Of a stretch of DNA of 14,272 bases, positions 6,080 to 13,448 are shown piece by piece. The notes below the pieces were generated by a model. The model searched no databases and was not told the origin of the DNA. It saw only the letters and a list, made by a program, of their open reading frames with translations. This DNA comes from Bacteroidota bacterium. Lineage in GTDB: Bacteria; Bacteroidota; Ignavibacteria; UBA10030; UBA8401. Each line of letters begins with the position of its first letter. Positions within the stretch are counted from its first letter, which is position 1. The stretch spans positions 1 through 14,272 of the forward strand of contig JAVBYA010000428.1 of assembly GCA_030824295.1 (NCBI GenBank). Direction: 5' to 3'. Made by a program: the position numbers and the translations under genes.

Positions 6080-7353
6080 GGCAGATGTTTCCTCGGTTCG
6101 TTCACAACGGTGTATAATATCAGGAATGAAATCACAGCAAGCAACGCCGCTGCCAGAAAAATCACCGTATATCCGGCGATCGGCACCAGCCAGCCGAAGA
6201 GCAGTCCGATGAACACTGTAGGCGCAGTGAGTGTGTTGACGATCCCAACATAGACCGGCCGTTCTTGCTCCCGGCACATCTCGGCGATGAACGCCAGGCG
6301 CGAGATCGACTGGATCTGCGTTGCACCGGCAAAGAAGATGAACACGATGCCGTACATGAGGATGTTCACGGAGAGGATGGCGAACAATGATGCGAGCACG
6401 GAAAAAAGAGCGAACGCCAGCAGGTTCACACGGTGACCGTACGTATCCCCGATGATGCCGAAGAGGATGTTCGCCGCGATGTTCGATACCATCACAACAG
6501 CGGTGAAGGTGCCGGCATACGAGGCGGGAAGCGAGAACCGCTCGAGAGCATGGACCGAATAGAAGGAACCGACGGTCAGGGACATCAGAATGAAGAGGTC
6601 CGCAATCAGGAAGTTCCGGAAGTTCCTGTTGCCGGAGAGGATACGCCGCGCATCGGTCAGCATCTTTGGCGTACGCGGTTCCTGTTCCACAGGCCGGGAG
6701 TCCGGTTCCACGATCCGGACCAGGAAATAGAACGAGATCATGGTGATCACGCCGCCGATCAGAAAGAGCAGCGCATAATTCGCAGGGAACGCAACAGCGT
6801 ACAGAATGGCGCTGACGATCATCCCTCCCACCGCACCCGATGCAGAACCGAGCATTTGCCGAACACCCATCAGGCGTCCGCGCAGCTGCACCGGAACGGT
6901 CTTGGTGAAGACCTGGAACCAGGGAAGTCCGGACAGACTCCCGATCACCGGAATGAGGAAGATCAGAAAAAGGAAGAGCGGGACGATGATCTCCTGCGGC
7001 AATCGTCCGATCAAAAAGAACGCCGCTGCTGCACAGACGAACAGCATCACACGGTGCGCGAGTCCCCACCACACCATCGGCGTACGAAACTGAGCCCGCG
7101 GACCAAGGTAATGCGCGATGAACATCGAGGGGAAGTTCTGTCCGATCATCCACAGCACGGCGATGGAACCGATAGCGACCGGCCCGCCCCCCAATTCCTT
7201 CATGAACACCGGCAGGATGGTCTGCACGGAGACGATGCTCATCCCCAGCACATAGAAAGAACCGTCCAGCAGATGCATCCGGATGTTCATCCGCAGTGCG
7301 GCGTGTTGGTCCGGGGGGATCCCGGGAGGTGTGGGAAGGATTCGCGTCAGCAT
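6076..7353 (-). CDS. MFS transporter, 12 membrane segments, substrate unknown
   Basis: A 425-residue major facilitator protein. Two blocks of about six hydrophobic segments each flank a polar central loop (about 214-245, with EPDSRPVEQEPRTP). PVQLRGRLMGVRQ (154-166) after the fourth or fifth segment and GDTYGHR (302-308, between segments 8 and 9) are degenerate copies of the MFS cytoplasmic G-x-x-x-D/R-x-G-R loops. The start at 7353 is the first ATG; in-frame ATGs at residues 22 and 26 are possible. It is the first gene of the minus-strand run and overlaps the DUF971 gene by 4 bp, hinting at a functional pair, though I know of no established link. Nothing in the sequence fixes the substrate or direction of transport. 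Confidence 0.88.
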   Translation of the reverse strand: MLTRILPTPPGIPPDQHAALRMNIRMHLLDGSFYVLGMSIVSVQTILPVFMKELGGGPVAIGSIAVLWMIGQNFPSMFIAHYLGPRAQFRTPMVWWGLAHRVMLFVCAAAAFFLIGRLPQEIIVPLFLFLIFLIPVIGSLSGLPWFQVFTKTVPVQLRGRLMGVRQMLGSASGAVGGMIVSAILYAVAFPANYALLFLIGGVITMISFYFLVRIVEPDSRPVEQEPRTPKMLTDARRILSGNRNFRNFLIADLFILMSLTVGSFYSVHALERFSLPASYAGTFTAVVMVSNIAANILFGIIGDTYGHRVNLLAFALFSVLASLFAILSVNILMYGIVFIFFAGATQIQSISRLAFIAEMCREQERPVYVGIVNTLTAPTVFIGLLFGWLVPIAGYTVIFLAAALLAVISFLILYTVVNEPRKHLP

Positions 7354-7467
7354 ACAGGCATAAAATACAAAAAATCTGTTCGCTCTGCTCTATATCAGTG
7401 TCAATGACATCACCGGAGCGACAGAAGAAACTGTGGCACTGCTCCTCAATTTTCCGTATCTTCCATC
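7354..7467. promoter_or_regulatory. Divergent intergenic region between MFS gene and nusB
   Basis: These 114 bp separate the two divergent operons and must hold both promoters. On the minus strand there is a perfect TTGACA (7404-7399), but no good -10 at 16-18 bp. An A/T-rich run with TATTTT (7367-7362) lies close to the MFS start. On the plus strand the nusB leader shows a nested imperfect hairpin: GGAGC (7415-7419) pairs with GCTCC (7441-7445), and inside it ACAG (7421-7424) pairs with CTGT (7431-7434). No Shine-Dalgarno precedes nusB. Assignments of individual promoter elements are weak. Confidence 0.4.
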
Positions 7468-7953
7468 ATGGAAGAACAGAATATCCCCAAGCGCCGCCAG
7501 ATCCGCGAACGAGTGATGCAGGCGTTATATGCGCTTGAGATCTCCAAGGACGCACCCCAGCATGTCATTGAAACGGTCCTGACTGAACTGAAGGAATCCG
7601 GCGCTGATTTCGATTTTGCCCAATCCCTTTTCATTGCATGCGTCACCCACCAGGCCGAGATCGATAAACGGCTCAAAGGAAAGACCGAACATTGGGAGTT
7701 CCACCGCATTGCGCTCATCGACAAGATCCTCCTCCGCATGAGCCTGTGTGAGATCCTCTATTTCCCGGATATCCCGCCGAAGGTCTCCATCAACGAGGCG
7801 ATCGAGATCGCCAAGGATTACAGCACCGAAAGCAGCGGCACCTTCGTGAACGGCATCATGGATGCCGTCCTCATCGAATTGAAGAACGAAGGGGCACTGA
7901 ACAAGACGGGCCGCGGTCTTCTCGATACGCAAGGGAAAAAATCCCGTACCTGA
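7468..7953 (+). CDS. nusB: Transcription antitermination factor NusB
   Basis: A 161-residue all-alpha NusB protein. With NusE (ribosomal protein S10) it binds boxA RNA and supports antitermination of rRNA transcription. RRQIRERVMQALYALE (9-24) is the conserved arginine-rich first helix. IPPKVSINEAIEIAKDYS and SSGTFVNGIMDAV near the C-terminus are the strongest family blocks, matching the usual VxINEAVELAKxF...xxFVNGILD pattern. The protein ends in an extra basic tail (GLLDTQGKKSRT), making it slightly longer than typical NusB. The start ATG has no Shine-Dalgarno. It leads a same-strand run; the next gene starts 11 bp after its stop. Confidence 0.93.
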   Translation: MEEQNIPKRRQIRERVMQALYALEISKDAPQHVIETVLTELKESGADFDFAQSLFIACVTHQAEIDKRLKGKTEHWEFHRIALIDKILLRMSLCEILYFPDIPPKVSINEAIEIAKDYSTESSGTFVNGIMDAVLIELKNEGALNKTGRGLLDTQGKKSRT

Positions 7954-7964
7954 ACACGGAACCG

Positions 7965-9242
7965 ATGACCCCGACGATGACCCAATCCTCCCGGTTCCAG
8001 ATCTTCGTGTGGACGCTGTTCGATTTCGCCAATACCTCCTTCTCCGTGATGATCGTTGCAGTAGGCTATTCCCTCTATTTCAAGGAGGTCGTTGCCGGCG
8101 GCAGCGGACGGGGCGACCTGTTCTGGGGTATCGCCGTCAGTGTCTCCATGCTGTTGACCGCGCTCATCGCACCGGTGCTCGGCGCTGCCGCGGATTTCTC
8201 CTCCCGCCGCAAACGGTTCCTCTTCGGTTTCACCATCGTCAGCATCATTGCCACGCTCCTGCTCATGTTCGTCGACGCCGGTATGGTCTTCACCGGTATG
8301 CTGCTCTTCATCATCGCCAATGTCGGGTTCGAAGGGGGACTCGTCTTCTATGACGCGTTCCTGCCCAGCCTCACTTCGGACAGGAGTTACGGGCGCGTTT
8401 CCGGTTACGGTTTCGCGATGGGCTATGTCGGTTCGCTCGTCACACTGCTCATCGCCATGCCGCTGTATGCCGGCGGTTTCGGTGCGGAGAACCTGCCGAA
8501 CGTGAAACTGAGTTTCGGTATCGCCGCCGGTATCTTCTTCGTGTTCTCTGCGCCGCTCTTCTTCTTTCTGCGGGACCACAAGACCAATTTCGAGTATAAG
8601 GTGTCGTACGTCCGCGCCGGAATTCAGCGCGTCCGCGAGACGATCGGTCATCTGCGGAACTACCGGAATGTCACCCGGTTCCTGCTCGCGTTCTTCATCT
8701 ATAATGACGGCATCCTCACGGTGATCTCCTTCGCGTCGCTCTTTGCCACGCAGACGCTGGGATTCTCCCTGCAGGAAGTGCTGGTGCTGTTCGCCGTCGT
8801 CCAGGCGTCCGGCATCGTCGGTTCCCTCTTCTTCGGCATCATCACGGATAAGATCGGCGCGAAGCGGACCATCGCCATCAATCTCGTCATCTGGATCCTG
8901 GTGGTAGCGGGAGCATATTTCACCGGTTCCAAAGAGATGTTCTTTGTGATCGGAGCGGTCGCCGGAACATCTATGGGTGCGTCGCAGGCCGCCAGCCGCA
9001 GTCTGATGGCGCAGCTCACACCAAAGGAACGTGAAGCTGAATTCTTCGGCTTCTATGACGGTCTGTGCGGCAAAGCGTCGGCCGTCGTCGGTACTTTTTT
9101 GTTCGGACTGATTTCGTATATTACCGGAGACCAGCGTATCTCCGTTCTGACCATCGGACTCTTCTTCGTCGCCGGACTCATCCTGTTGGAGCGGGTCAAC
9201 GATAAAGAACATGTCCGGGCAGAGAACGGAACGGTGCAATGA
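7965..9242 (+). CDS. UMF1/Atg22-like MFS transporter
   Basis: A 425-residue, 12-segment major facilitator of the UMF1 (Atg22-like) group. Diagnostic features are WTLFDFANTSFSVMI at the start of the first segment (16-30), YGRVSGYGFAMGYVGS (142-157), FFIYNDGILTV (243-253) and the block SRSLMAQLTPKEREAEFFGFYDGLCGK (344-370). The last is a strong family match to the eukaryotic Atg22/bacterial UMF1 pattern. GIITDKIGAKR (291-301) is the second cytoplasmic loop. Fungal Atg22 exports amino acids from the vacuole; the bacterial substrate is unknown. The first ATG (7965) is chosen, with a second in frame at 7977. Its TGA overlaps the next ATG (ATGA), so coupling to the LpxH-like gene is likely. Confidence 0.88.
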   Translation: MTPTMTQSSRFQIFVWTLFDFANTSFSVMIVAVGYSLYFKEVVAGGSGRGDLFWGIAVSVSMLLTALIAPVLGAAADFSSRRKRFLFGFTIVSIIATLLLMFVDAGMVFTGMLLFIIANVGFEGGLVFYDAFLPSLTSDRSYGRVSGYGFAMGYVGSLVTLLIAMPLYAGGFGAENLPNVKLSFGIAAGIFFVFSAPLFFFLRDHKTNFEYKVSYVRAGIQRVRETIGHLRNYRNVTRFLLAFFIYNDGILTVISFASLFATQTLGFSLQEVLVLFAVVQASGIVGSLFFGIITDKIGAKRTIAINLVIWILVVAGAYFTGSKEMFFVIGAVAGTSMGASQAASRSLMAQLTPKEREAEFFGFYDGLCGKASAVVGTFLFGLISYITGDQRISVLTIGLFFVAGLILLERVNDKEHVRAENGTVQ

Positions 9243-10069
9243 CCAAAGCCGAACTGCCGCACGACCGAACCATGAAAAAATCGATCTTCTTCTTTTCCGA
9301 TGTCCATCTAGGACTGCAGGACGCCCGGCTCGAAAAGGCCAAAGAGCGCCGTCTGCTGGAGTTCCTCACGCATGTGCAGAAGCACGGTGAGCAGCTCTTC
9401 ATCATGGGGGACCTGTTCGACTATTGGTTCGAGTACTCTTCAGTCATTCCGCGCGGCTATCATCACGTGATCTCCAAGCTGGCAACGATGGCAGAGGAAG
9501 GGATCACCATCCGGTACGTAGCGGGCAACCATGACTTCTGGCTGAAGGATTTCTTCCCGAATGACCTCGGTATTCCGGTGTTCACGGAGCCGTTCGGCAT
9601 CACGCTGCACGGGAAACGGTTCTACCTGCATCACGGGGACGGACTGGCGCTGCGCGACACAGGGTACCGCATCCTGAAAGCAGTACTCCGGAATCCGGTC
9701 AGCATCTTCCTCTACTCCCTGCTGCATCCGGATTGGACCGCTCCGCTCGCCCGCGGTTCCTCCCGCACGAGCCGCGAGTATACGGGGCAGAAGGATTTCG
9801 GCGAGACCGACGGGATGCTCCGTTTCGCCGAGGAGCGGATCAACGAAGGATACGACTTCGTCATTATGGGTCACCGGCATCATCCTTCCGAACACCAGAT
9901 CGGTACCGGACGATACATCAATCTCGGCGACTGGATCAATCACAATACATACGCGGAGTTCACCGGTGATGAACTGCGGCTGCTCCCCTGGAACGGTCCC
10001 CCAATTCCTCCGGCGGCACCGAACAAACGGAAGAGCGCAGTGCCTCCGCGCACCGCACGGAAGAAATAA
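9239..10069 (+). CDS. lpxH: UDP-2,3-diacylglucosamine hydrolase-like metallophosphoesterase (LpxH type)
   Basis: A 276-residue calcineurin-like phosphoesterase. All metal-binding blocks are present: SDVHLG (D21, H23), GDLFDYW (D58, with D61), AGNHDFW (N97, H98), HHGDG (131-135) and GHRHHP (H212, H214). GDLFDYWFEY, HHGDGLALRD and GHRHHPSEH fit the LpxH branch, which cleaves UDP-2,3-diacylglucosamine to lipid X and UMP in lipid A synthesis. The start overlaps the MFS stop (ATGA). The ATG at 9272 (MKKSIFFFSDVHLG) is a close alternative that would give a more usual N-terminus. A proline- and lysine-rich tail (about 252-276) extends beyond the fold. Position before a class A PBP fits envelope biogenesis. 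LpxH and non-lipid phosphoesterases are hard to separate by eye. Confidence 0.85.
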   Translation: MTKAELPHDRTMKKSIFFFSDVHLGLQDARLEKAKERRLLEFLTHVQKHGEQLFIMGDLFDYWFEYSSVIPRGYHHVISKLATMAEEGITIRYVAGNHDFWLKDFFPNDLGIPVFTEPFGITLHGKRFYLHHGDGLALRDTGYRILKAVLRNPVSIFLYSLLHPDWTAPLARGSSRTSREYTGQKDFGETDGMLRFAEERINEGYDFVIMGHRHHPSEHQIGTGRYINLGDWINHNTYAEFTGDELRLLPWNGPPIPPAAPNKRKSAVPPRTARKK

Positions 10070-10093
10070 CCGCACCGACACTTCGAGACGAGC

Positions 10094-12385
10094 ATGGCAG
10101 AGAAAAAACGACCGAAATACAGTTCCGACGAGATGAAGAAGTACTTCAATGATGCGCAGTACCGCGAGCAGCTATTGCAGCGGAGCCGCGGCTTCTTCCG
10201 GAAATACCGGTACTACTTCTTCGGACTGCTCGGCGTGATGCTCATCCTTTCCGTCGTCTACTATCAGTACATCATCTCCGGTCTCCCCTCCCTGGAGGAA
10301 TTGGAGAATCCGAAACCGGAACTCGCAACGAAGGTCTATTCCATCGACGGTGAGATCCTCGGTACGTTCTATTCCACCAAGAACCGTTCCTACGTCACCT
10401 ACGACCAGATACCGCAAAGCGTCATCGATGCGCTCATCTCCACCGAGGACAAGAACTTCTATTCCCACTGGGGCGTCACCCCATGGCGCTTCCTCCGCGC
10501 ATTGGTGAAGAACGTGTTCGCTCTGAGACTGAAGGAAGGGGCCAGCACCATCACGCAGCAGCTCGCCCGGAACCTGTACGGGTTCCAGCAGGCGGATGAG
10601 AGTGCGTTCGATAAGGCCACCCGCAAATTCCGCGAGTTCTTCACCTCCGTCGAACTGGAGAAGAACTTCACGAAGAAGGAGATCATCGAGATGTACCTGA
10701 ACGAGATCTACTTCGGCAGGAGCGTCTACGGTATCTCGGCCGCCGCCGGTACCTATTTCGGGAAACCGGTGGAAGAACTGACCCTCGGCGAATCGGCCAT
10801 GCTCATCGCCATCCTCAATGGTCCCGCCTACTTCGATCCTCTCCGTCATCCGGAACGGGCACTCGCCCGCCGCGACCTCGTCCTGGCATTGATGGTGCAG
10901 GAAGGCCGTCTCACGCAGGAACTTGCGGACATGGTGAAGAGCGAACCGCTCGTCTATTCCTCCAACGAGGAGGCACCGCTCGGACTGGCGCCGCATTTCG
11001 TGGAATACATCCGTCAGCAGATGCGGGACAAGGCGGAGAAATACGGGTTCAACATCTACAAGGAAGGTCTCTCCGTCTACACCACACTCGATTCCCGCAT
11101 GCAGTCGTACGCCAACCGAGCCGTGGATGAGCATCTCACGGAGAAGCAGGAACAGTTCAACAAGATCTGGAATTGGAACAGACGGGGAGCGATCCTGGAC
11201 CGGATCGTGGACCGCGCCGCACGGCAGTCATCGGTCTATCGCCGGTCCGCCAATAAAGAAAGCACACTCACTGCATTGAAATCCAGTCAGGTGTTCATCG
11301 ATTCTGTGAAGAAGATCGCGCAGTCCATCGAGGTCGGTTTCGTCGCCATCGATCCGAAGACCGGCGGCATCCGCGCCATGGTCGGAGGACGGAATTACCG
11401 GACGTTCCGGTACGGTCTGAACCACGTCACGCAGATCCGCCGACAGCCGGGTTCTTCATTCAAACCTTTCGTCTACACCGTAGCGATCGACAACGGGTAC
11501 CCGCCGTCGTACGAACTGAACAATCAGCCGATCACGATCAATATGGAGGACGGAACGGAATGGCGTCCGCAGAATTTCGAAGGGGACGTCGGCGGAAAAT
11601 CGACGATGCGGAATGCTCTCACGCATTCGCTCAACCTGGTGACGGTCCGCGTCATCACGGACCTGGTCACACCGGATCAGGTGGTGGAATATGCGACCCG
11701 TCTCGGCATCAAGTCTCCGATACCGCCCTATTATTCCATCGCGCTGGGAACGGCGCAGGTGACCCCGCTGGAAATGACCTCGGCATTCGGCGTCTTTGCG
11801 AACGAAGGAGTGCTGGTGGAACCGAACTCCATCCTGAAGATCGAGGATAAGGACGGCAATGTGCTGGAGGAGAACATCCCGGAACGGAACGAAGTGCTGA
11901 GCAAAGAGACCGCATACATCATGACGAATATGATGGAGGATGTCATCAATATCGGTTCGGGTCTGCGCATCCGGAATTTCTTCCACTACCCTGCTGCCGG
12001 GAAGACCGGCACAACGCAGGATTATGCGGATGCGTGGTTCGTAGGATTCACGCCGCAGCTGGCGGCAGGTGCGTGGGTAGGTTTCGATGATCAGTCGGTG
12101 AATTTCAATTCCGCGGACGGCCAGGGAGGCCGAGCTGCCGCTCCCCTCTTCGGGCGTTTCATGAAGTACGTGTATGAGGATAAAACGATCCCGGTCACCC
12201 AGCCCTACTTCAAGATGCCGAACGGCGTTGAGCGGGACACCATCTGCGCGGAGACCAAAAAACTTGTCACGGAGTTCTGTCCGGTGAAGATCACCGAGAT
12301 CTTCAATGCGAAATATCCGCCGGCAAAATGCGACGTGCACCTCAGCAACGACTCGCTCGACACCGGCAGCCCGACCGAGTTCTAA
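10094..12385 (+). CDS. mrcA: Class A penicillin-binding protein 1A (transglycosylase/transpeptidase)
   Basis: A 763-residue bifunctional peptidoglycan synthase. A basic cytoplasmic segment (1-40) precedes one membrane anchor (about 41-62). The GT51 glycosyltransferase domain spans about 75-250, with catalytic E118 in STEDKNFYSHWG, GASTITQQLARNLYG (149-163) and KKEIIEMYLNEIYFG (194-208). The transpeptidase domain follows a basic linker (about 345-415). It has S454-x2-K457 (QPGSSFKPF) as the acyl-enzyme serine, S512-L-N514 (HSLN) and K637-T-G (AAGKTGTTQDYADAWFVGF). The C-terminal tail has C718, C729 and C746, all periplasmic, resembling a small disulfide-type tail. The start ATG at 10094 is 24 bp after the LpxH-like stop. 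The symbol reflects the PBP1a-type order of domains. The stop is 10 bp from the convergent heptosyltransferase gene. Confidence 0.95.
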   Translation: MAEKKRPKYSSDEMKKYFNDAQYREQLLQRSRGFFRKYRYYFFGLLGVMLILSVVYYQYIISGLPSLEELENPKPELATKVYSIDGEILGTFYSTKNRSYVTYDQIPQSVIDALISTEDKNFYSHWGVTPWRFLRALVKNVFALRLKEGASTITQQLARNLYGFQQADESAFDKATRKFREFFTSVELEKNFTKKEIIEMYLNEIYFGRSVYGISAAAGTYFGKPVEELTLGESAMLIAILNGPAYFDPLRHPERALARRDLVLALMVQEGRLTQELADMVKSEPLVYSSNEEAPLGLAPHFVEYIRQQMRDKAEKYGFNIYKEGLSVYTTLDSRMQSYANRAVDEHLTEKQEQFNKIWNWNRRGAILDRIVDRAARQSSVYRRSANKESTLTALKSSQVFIDSVKKIAQSIEVGFVAIDPKTGGIRAMVGGRNYRTFRYGLNHVTQIRRQPGSSFKPFVYTVAIDNGYPPSYELNNQPITINMEDGTEWRPQNFEGDVGGKSTMRNALTHSLNLVTVRVITDLVTPDQVVEYATRLGIKSPIPPYYSIALGTAQVTPLEMTSAFGVFANEGVLVEPNSILKIEDKDGNVLEENIPERNEVLSKETAYIMTNMMEDVINIGSGLRIRNFFHYPAAGKTGTTQDYADAWFVGFTPQLAAGAWVGFDDQSVNFNSADGQGGRAAAPLFGRFMKYVYEDKTIPVTQPYFKMPNGVERDTICAETKKLVTEFCPVKITEIFNAKYPPAKCDVHLSNDSLDTGSPTEF

Positions 12386-12395
12386 CCCTCCATCT
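12386..12395. other. Ten-base convergent gap between PBP and heptosyltransferase genes
   Basis: The PBP gene (plus) ends at 12385 and the heptosyltransferase gene (minus) ends at 12396, leaving 10 bp. I see no stem-loop with a T-run here or in the adjacent coding ends, so transcription from each side probably continues into the opposite gene's antisense strand or ends by a factor-dependent mechanism. Confidence 0.6.
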
Positions 12396-13448
12396 TCACG
12401 TTGCCGTTCCTGCGGCGGTGAGTACTTCCTTCACCGCCATATACACCGTCTCCGCATCGATCTTCTTCATACATTCGAACGTTCCGATCGGACATACCTT
12501 CCCACCATGGATGGCGCACGGCCGGCAGGAAAGTCCATAGACCTCCACCACACGATCGTACGGACCATATGGAGAGAATCCGAATGCCGGAACGGTCGCA
12601 CCGAACACCGCCACGACCGGCGTCCTCATTGCCACTCCCATATGCAGCGGTGCGCTGTCATTCGTCACCAGCGCGGCGCATCGTCGGAGCAGTTCCGCGG
12701 ACTGCATCAGCGTCAGTGTGCCGGACATATCATGCACGTTCTTGTGGTTCGTCCTCTGCCGGATCTCTGCTGCTGCCGCCGCATCCTCTTTGCCTCCGAC
12801 GATCATCACCTGGAATCCATCCGCTGCCAGTTTCCCTGCCAGTACTGCAAAGCGTTCTGCCGGCCACCGTTTTGTGAACCAAACGGAACCGGGGGCAACG
12901 GCGATCATCGCATGCTGGTCCAATATCTCCCGTTCGAACAGGAGTGTGGAGACCGAGCGGACATCAACATCCGTCGGATGCAGTTCCGGCAATACCTTCT
13001 GCTGCGGAACGATACCGAGCGGCGCCAGCAAGGCGATGTTCCGCTCCACTTCATGCTGCACTTTGTCGTACGGAACAAGGTCATGATAGAACAGTGTGCC
13101 GGACGATGTGGTGAACGTGATGCGGCGCGGGATACGGCTGAGTGCCATGATGGCGGCCGTGCGGAACGAACGGTGCGGCACGACGGCAAGGTCGTACTGC
13201 CGCTTCTTTAGCAGGATCCCCATTGCGGCGATACCGCGGAGCCCTTTTTGGGATCCCCGTTTATCGTACGGGATGACGGTCGAAACGGAAGGATGGTTCA
13301 GCAGGAACGGTGCTGCGGCCGGCGTTGTCACAACGTCGATCTCTGCGGCAGGGTATCGCTCCTTCAACAGCTGCAGCATGGGTGTCGTCAGGATGACATC
13401 GCCGAGGAATGCGGTCTGGAACACCAGGATGCGTTTCGGCCCGGTCAT
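12396..13448 (-). CDS. waaF: Heptosyltransferase II-type glycosyltransferase (GT9)
   Basis: A 350-residue GT9 glycosyltransferase of the ADP-heptose:LPS heptosyltransferase group, which adds heptose to the LPS inner core on the cytoplasmic face. The N-terminus RILVFQTAFLGDVILTTPML has the family GD motif (D17). The C-terminal half has APGSVWFTKRWP (185-196), VTNDSAPLHMG (261-271) and VFGATVPAFGFSPYGP. Four cysteines at C308, C311, C319 and C326 (CRPC ... CPIGTFECM) match the late cysteine-rich block of many WaaF proteins. I choose the ATG at 13448, in an ATGA overlap with the acyltransferase stop and preceded by GGAGGAGT, a strong Shine-Dalgarno for this window. The frame opens to 13526 but that N-terminus is shadow. 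The acceptor specificity is unproven. Confidence 0.9.
   Translation of the reverse strand: MTGPKRILVFQTAFLGDVILTTPMLQLLKERYPAAEIDVVTTPAAAPFLLNHPSVSTVIPYDKRGSQKGLRGIAAMGILLKKRQYDLAVVPHRSFRTAAIMALSRIPRRITFTTSSGTLFYHDLVPYDKVQHEVERNIALLAPLGIVPQQKVLPELHPTDVDVRSVSTLLFEREILDQHAMIAVAPGSVWFTKRWPAERFAVLAGKLAADGFQVMIVGGKEDAAAAAEIRQRTNHKNVHDMSGTLTLMQSAELLRRCAALVTNDSAPLHMGVAMRTPVVAVFGATVPAFGFSPYGPYDRVVEVYGLSCRPCAIHGGKVCPIGTFECMKKIDAETVYMAVKEVLTAAGTAT

Noticed and set aside
6080..7153. Upstream 5' extension of the DUF971 frame, giving a 459-codon open frame.
   Set aside because: Only the last 101 codons match a family. The rest is an out-of-phase reading of the MFS gene, Arg/His/Cys-rich and featureless.
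7362..7404. A full sigma-70 promoter for the MFS gene from TTGACA (7404-7399) and TATTTT (7367-7362).
   Set aside because: The spacer is 31 bp, far from the usual 16-18, and no acceptable -10 lies at the proper distance; kept only as a weak note on the intergenic region.
6433..7407. A 324-codon plus-strand open frame opposite the first MFS gene.
   Set aside because: Charged low-complexity translation (Arg/Asp/His), antisense to a convincing 12-segment transporter.
7818..9239. A 473-codon open frame on the minus strand opposite the UMF1/Atg22-like gene.
   Set aside because: Its translation is dominated by Asp, Glu, Arg and His with no domain, as expected for the antisense of a hydrophobic membrane protein in G+C-rich DNA; the plus-strand frame is a clear MFS.
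11456..12340. A 294-codon minus-strand open frame opposite the PBP transpeptidase domain.
   Set aside because: Shadow of the PBP gene, which carries all catalytic motifs on the plus strand.
12306..13211. A 301-codon plus-strand open frame continuing past the PBP stop.
   Set aside because: It overlaps the heptosyltransferase gene in antisense, and its translation has no domain and unusual Arg/His/Cys content.
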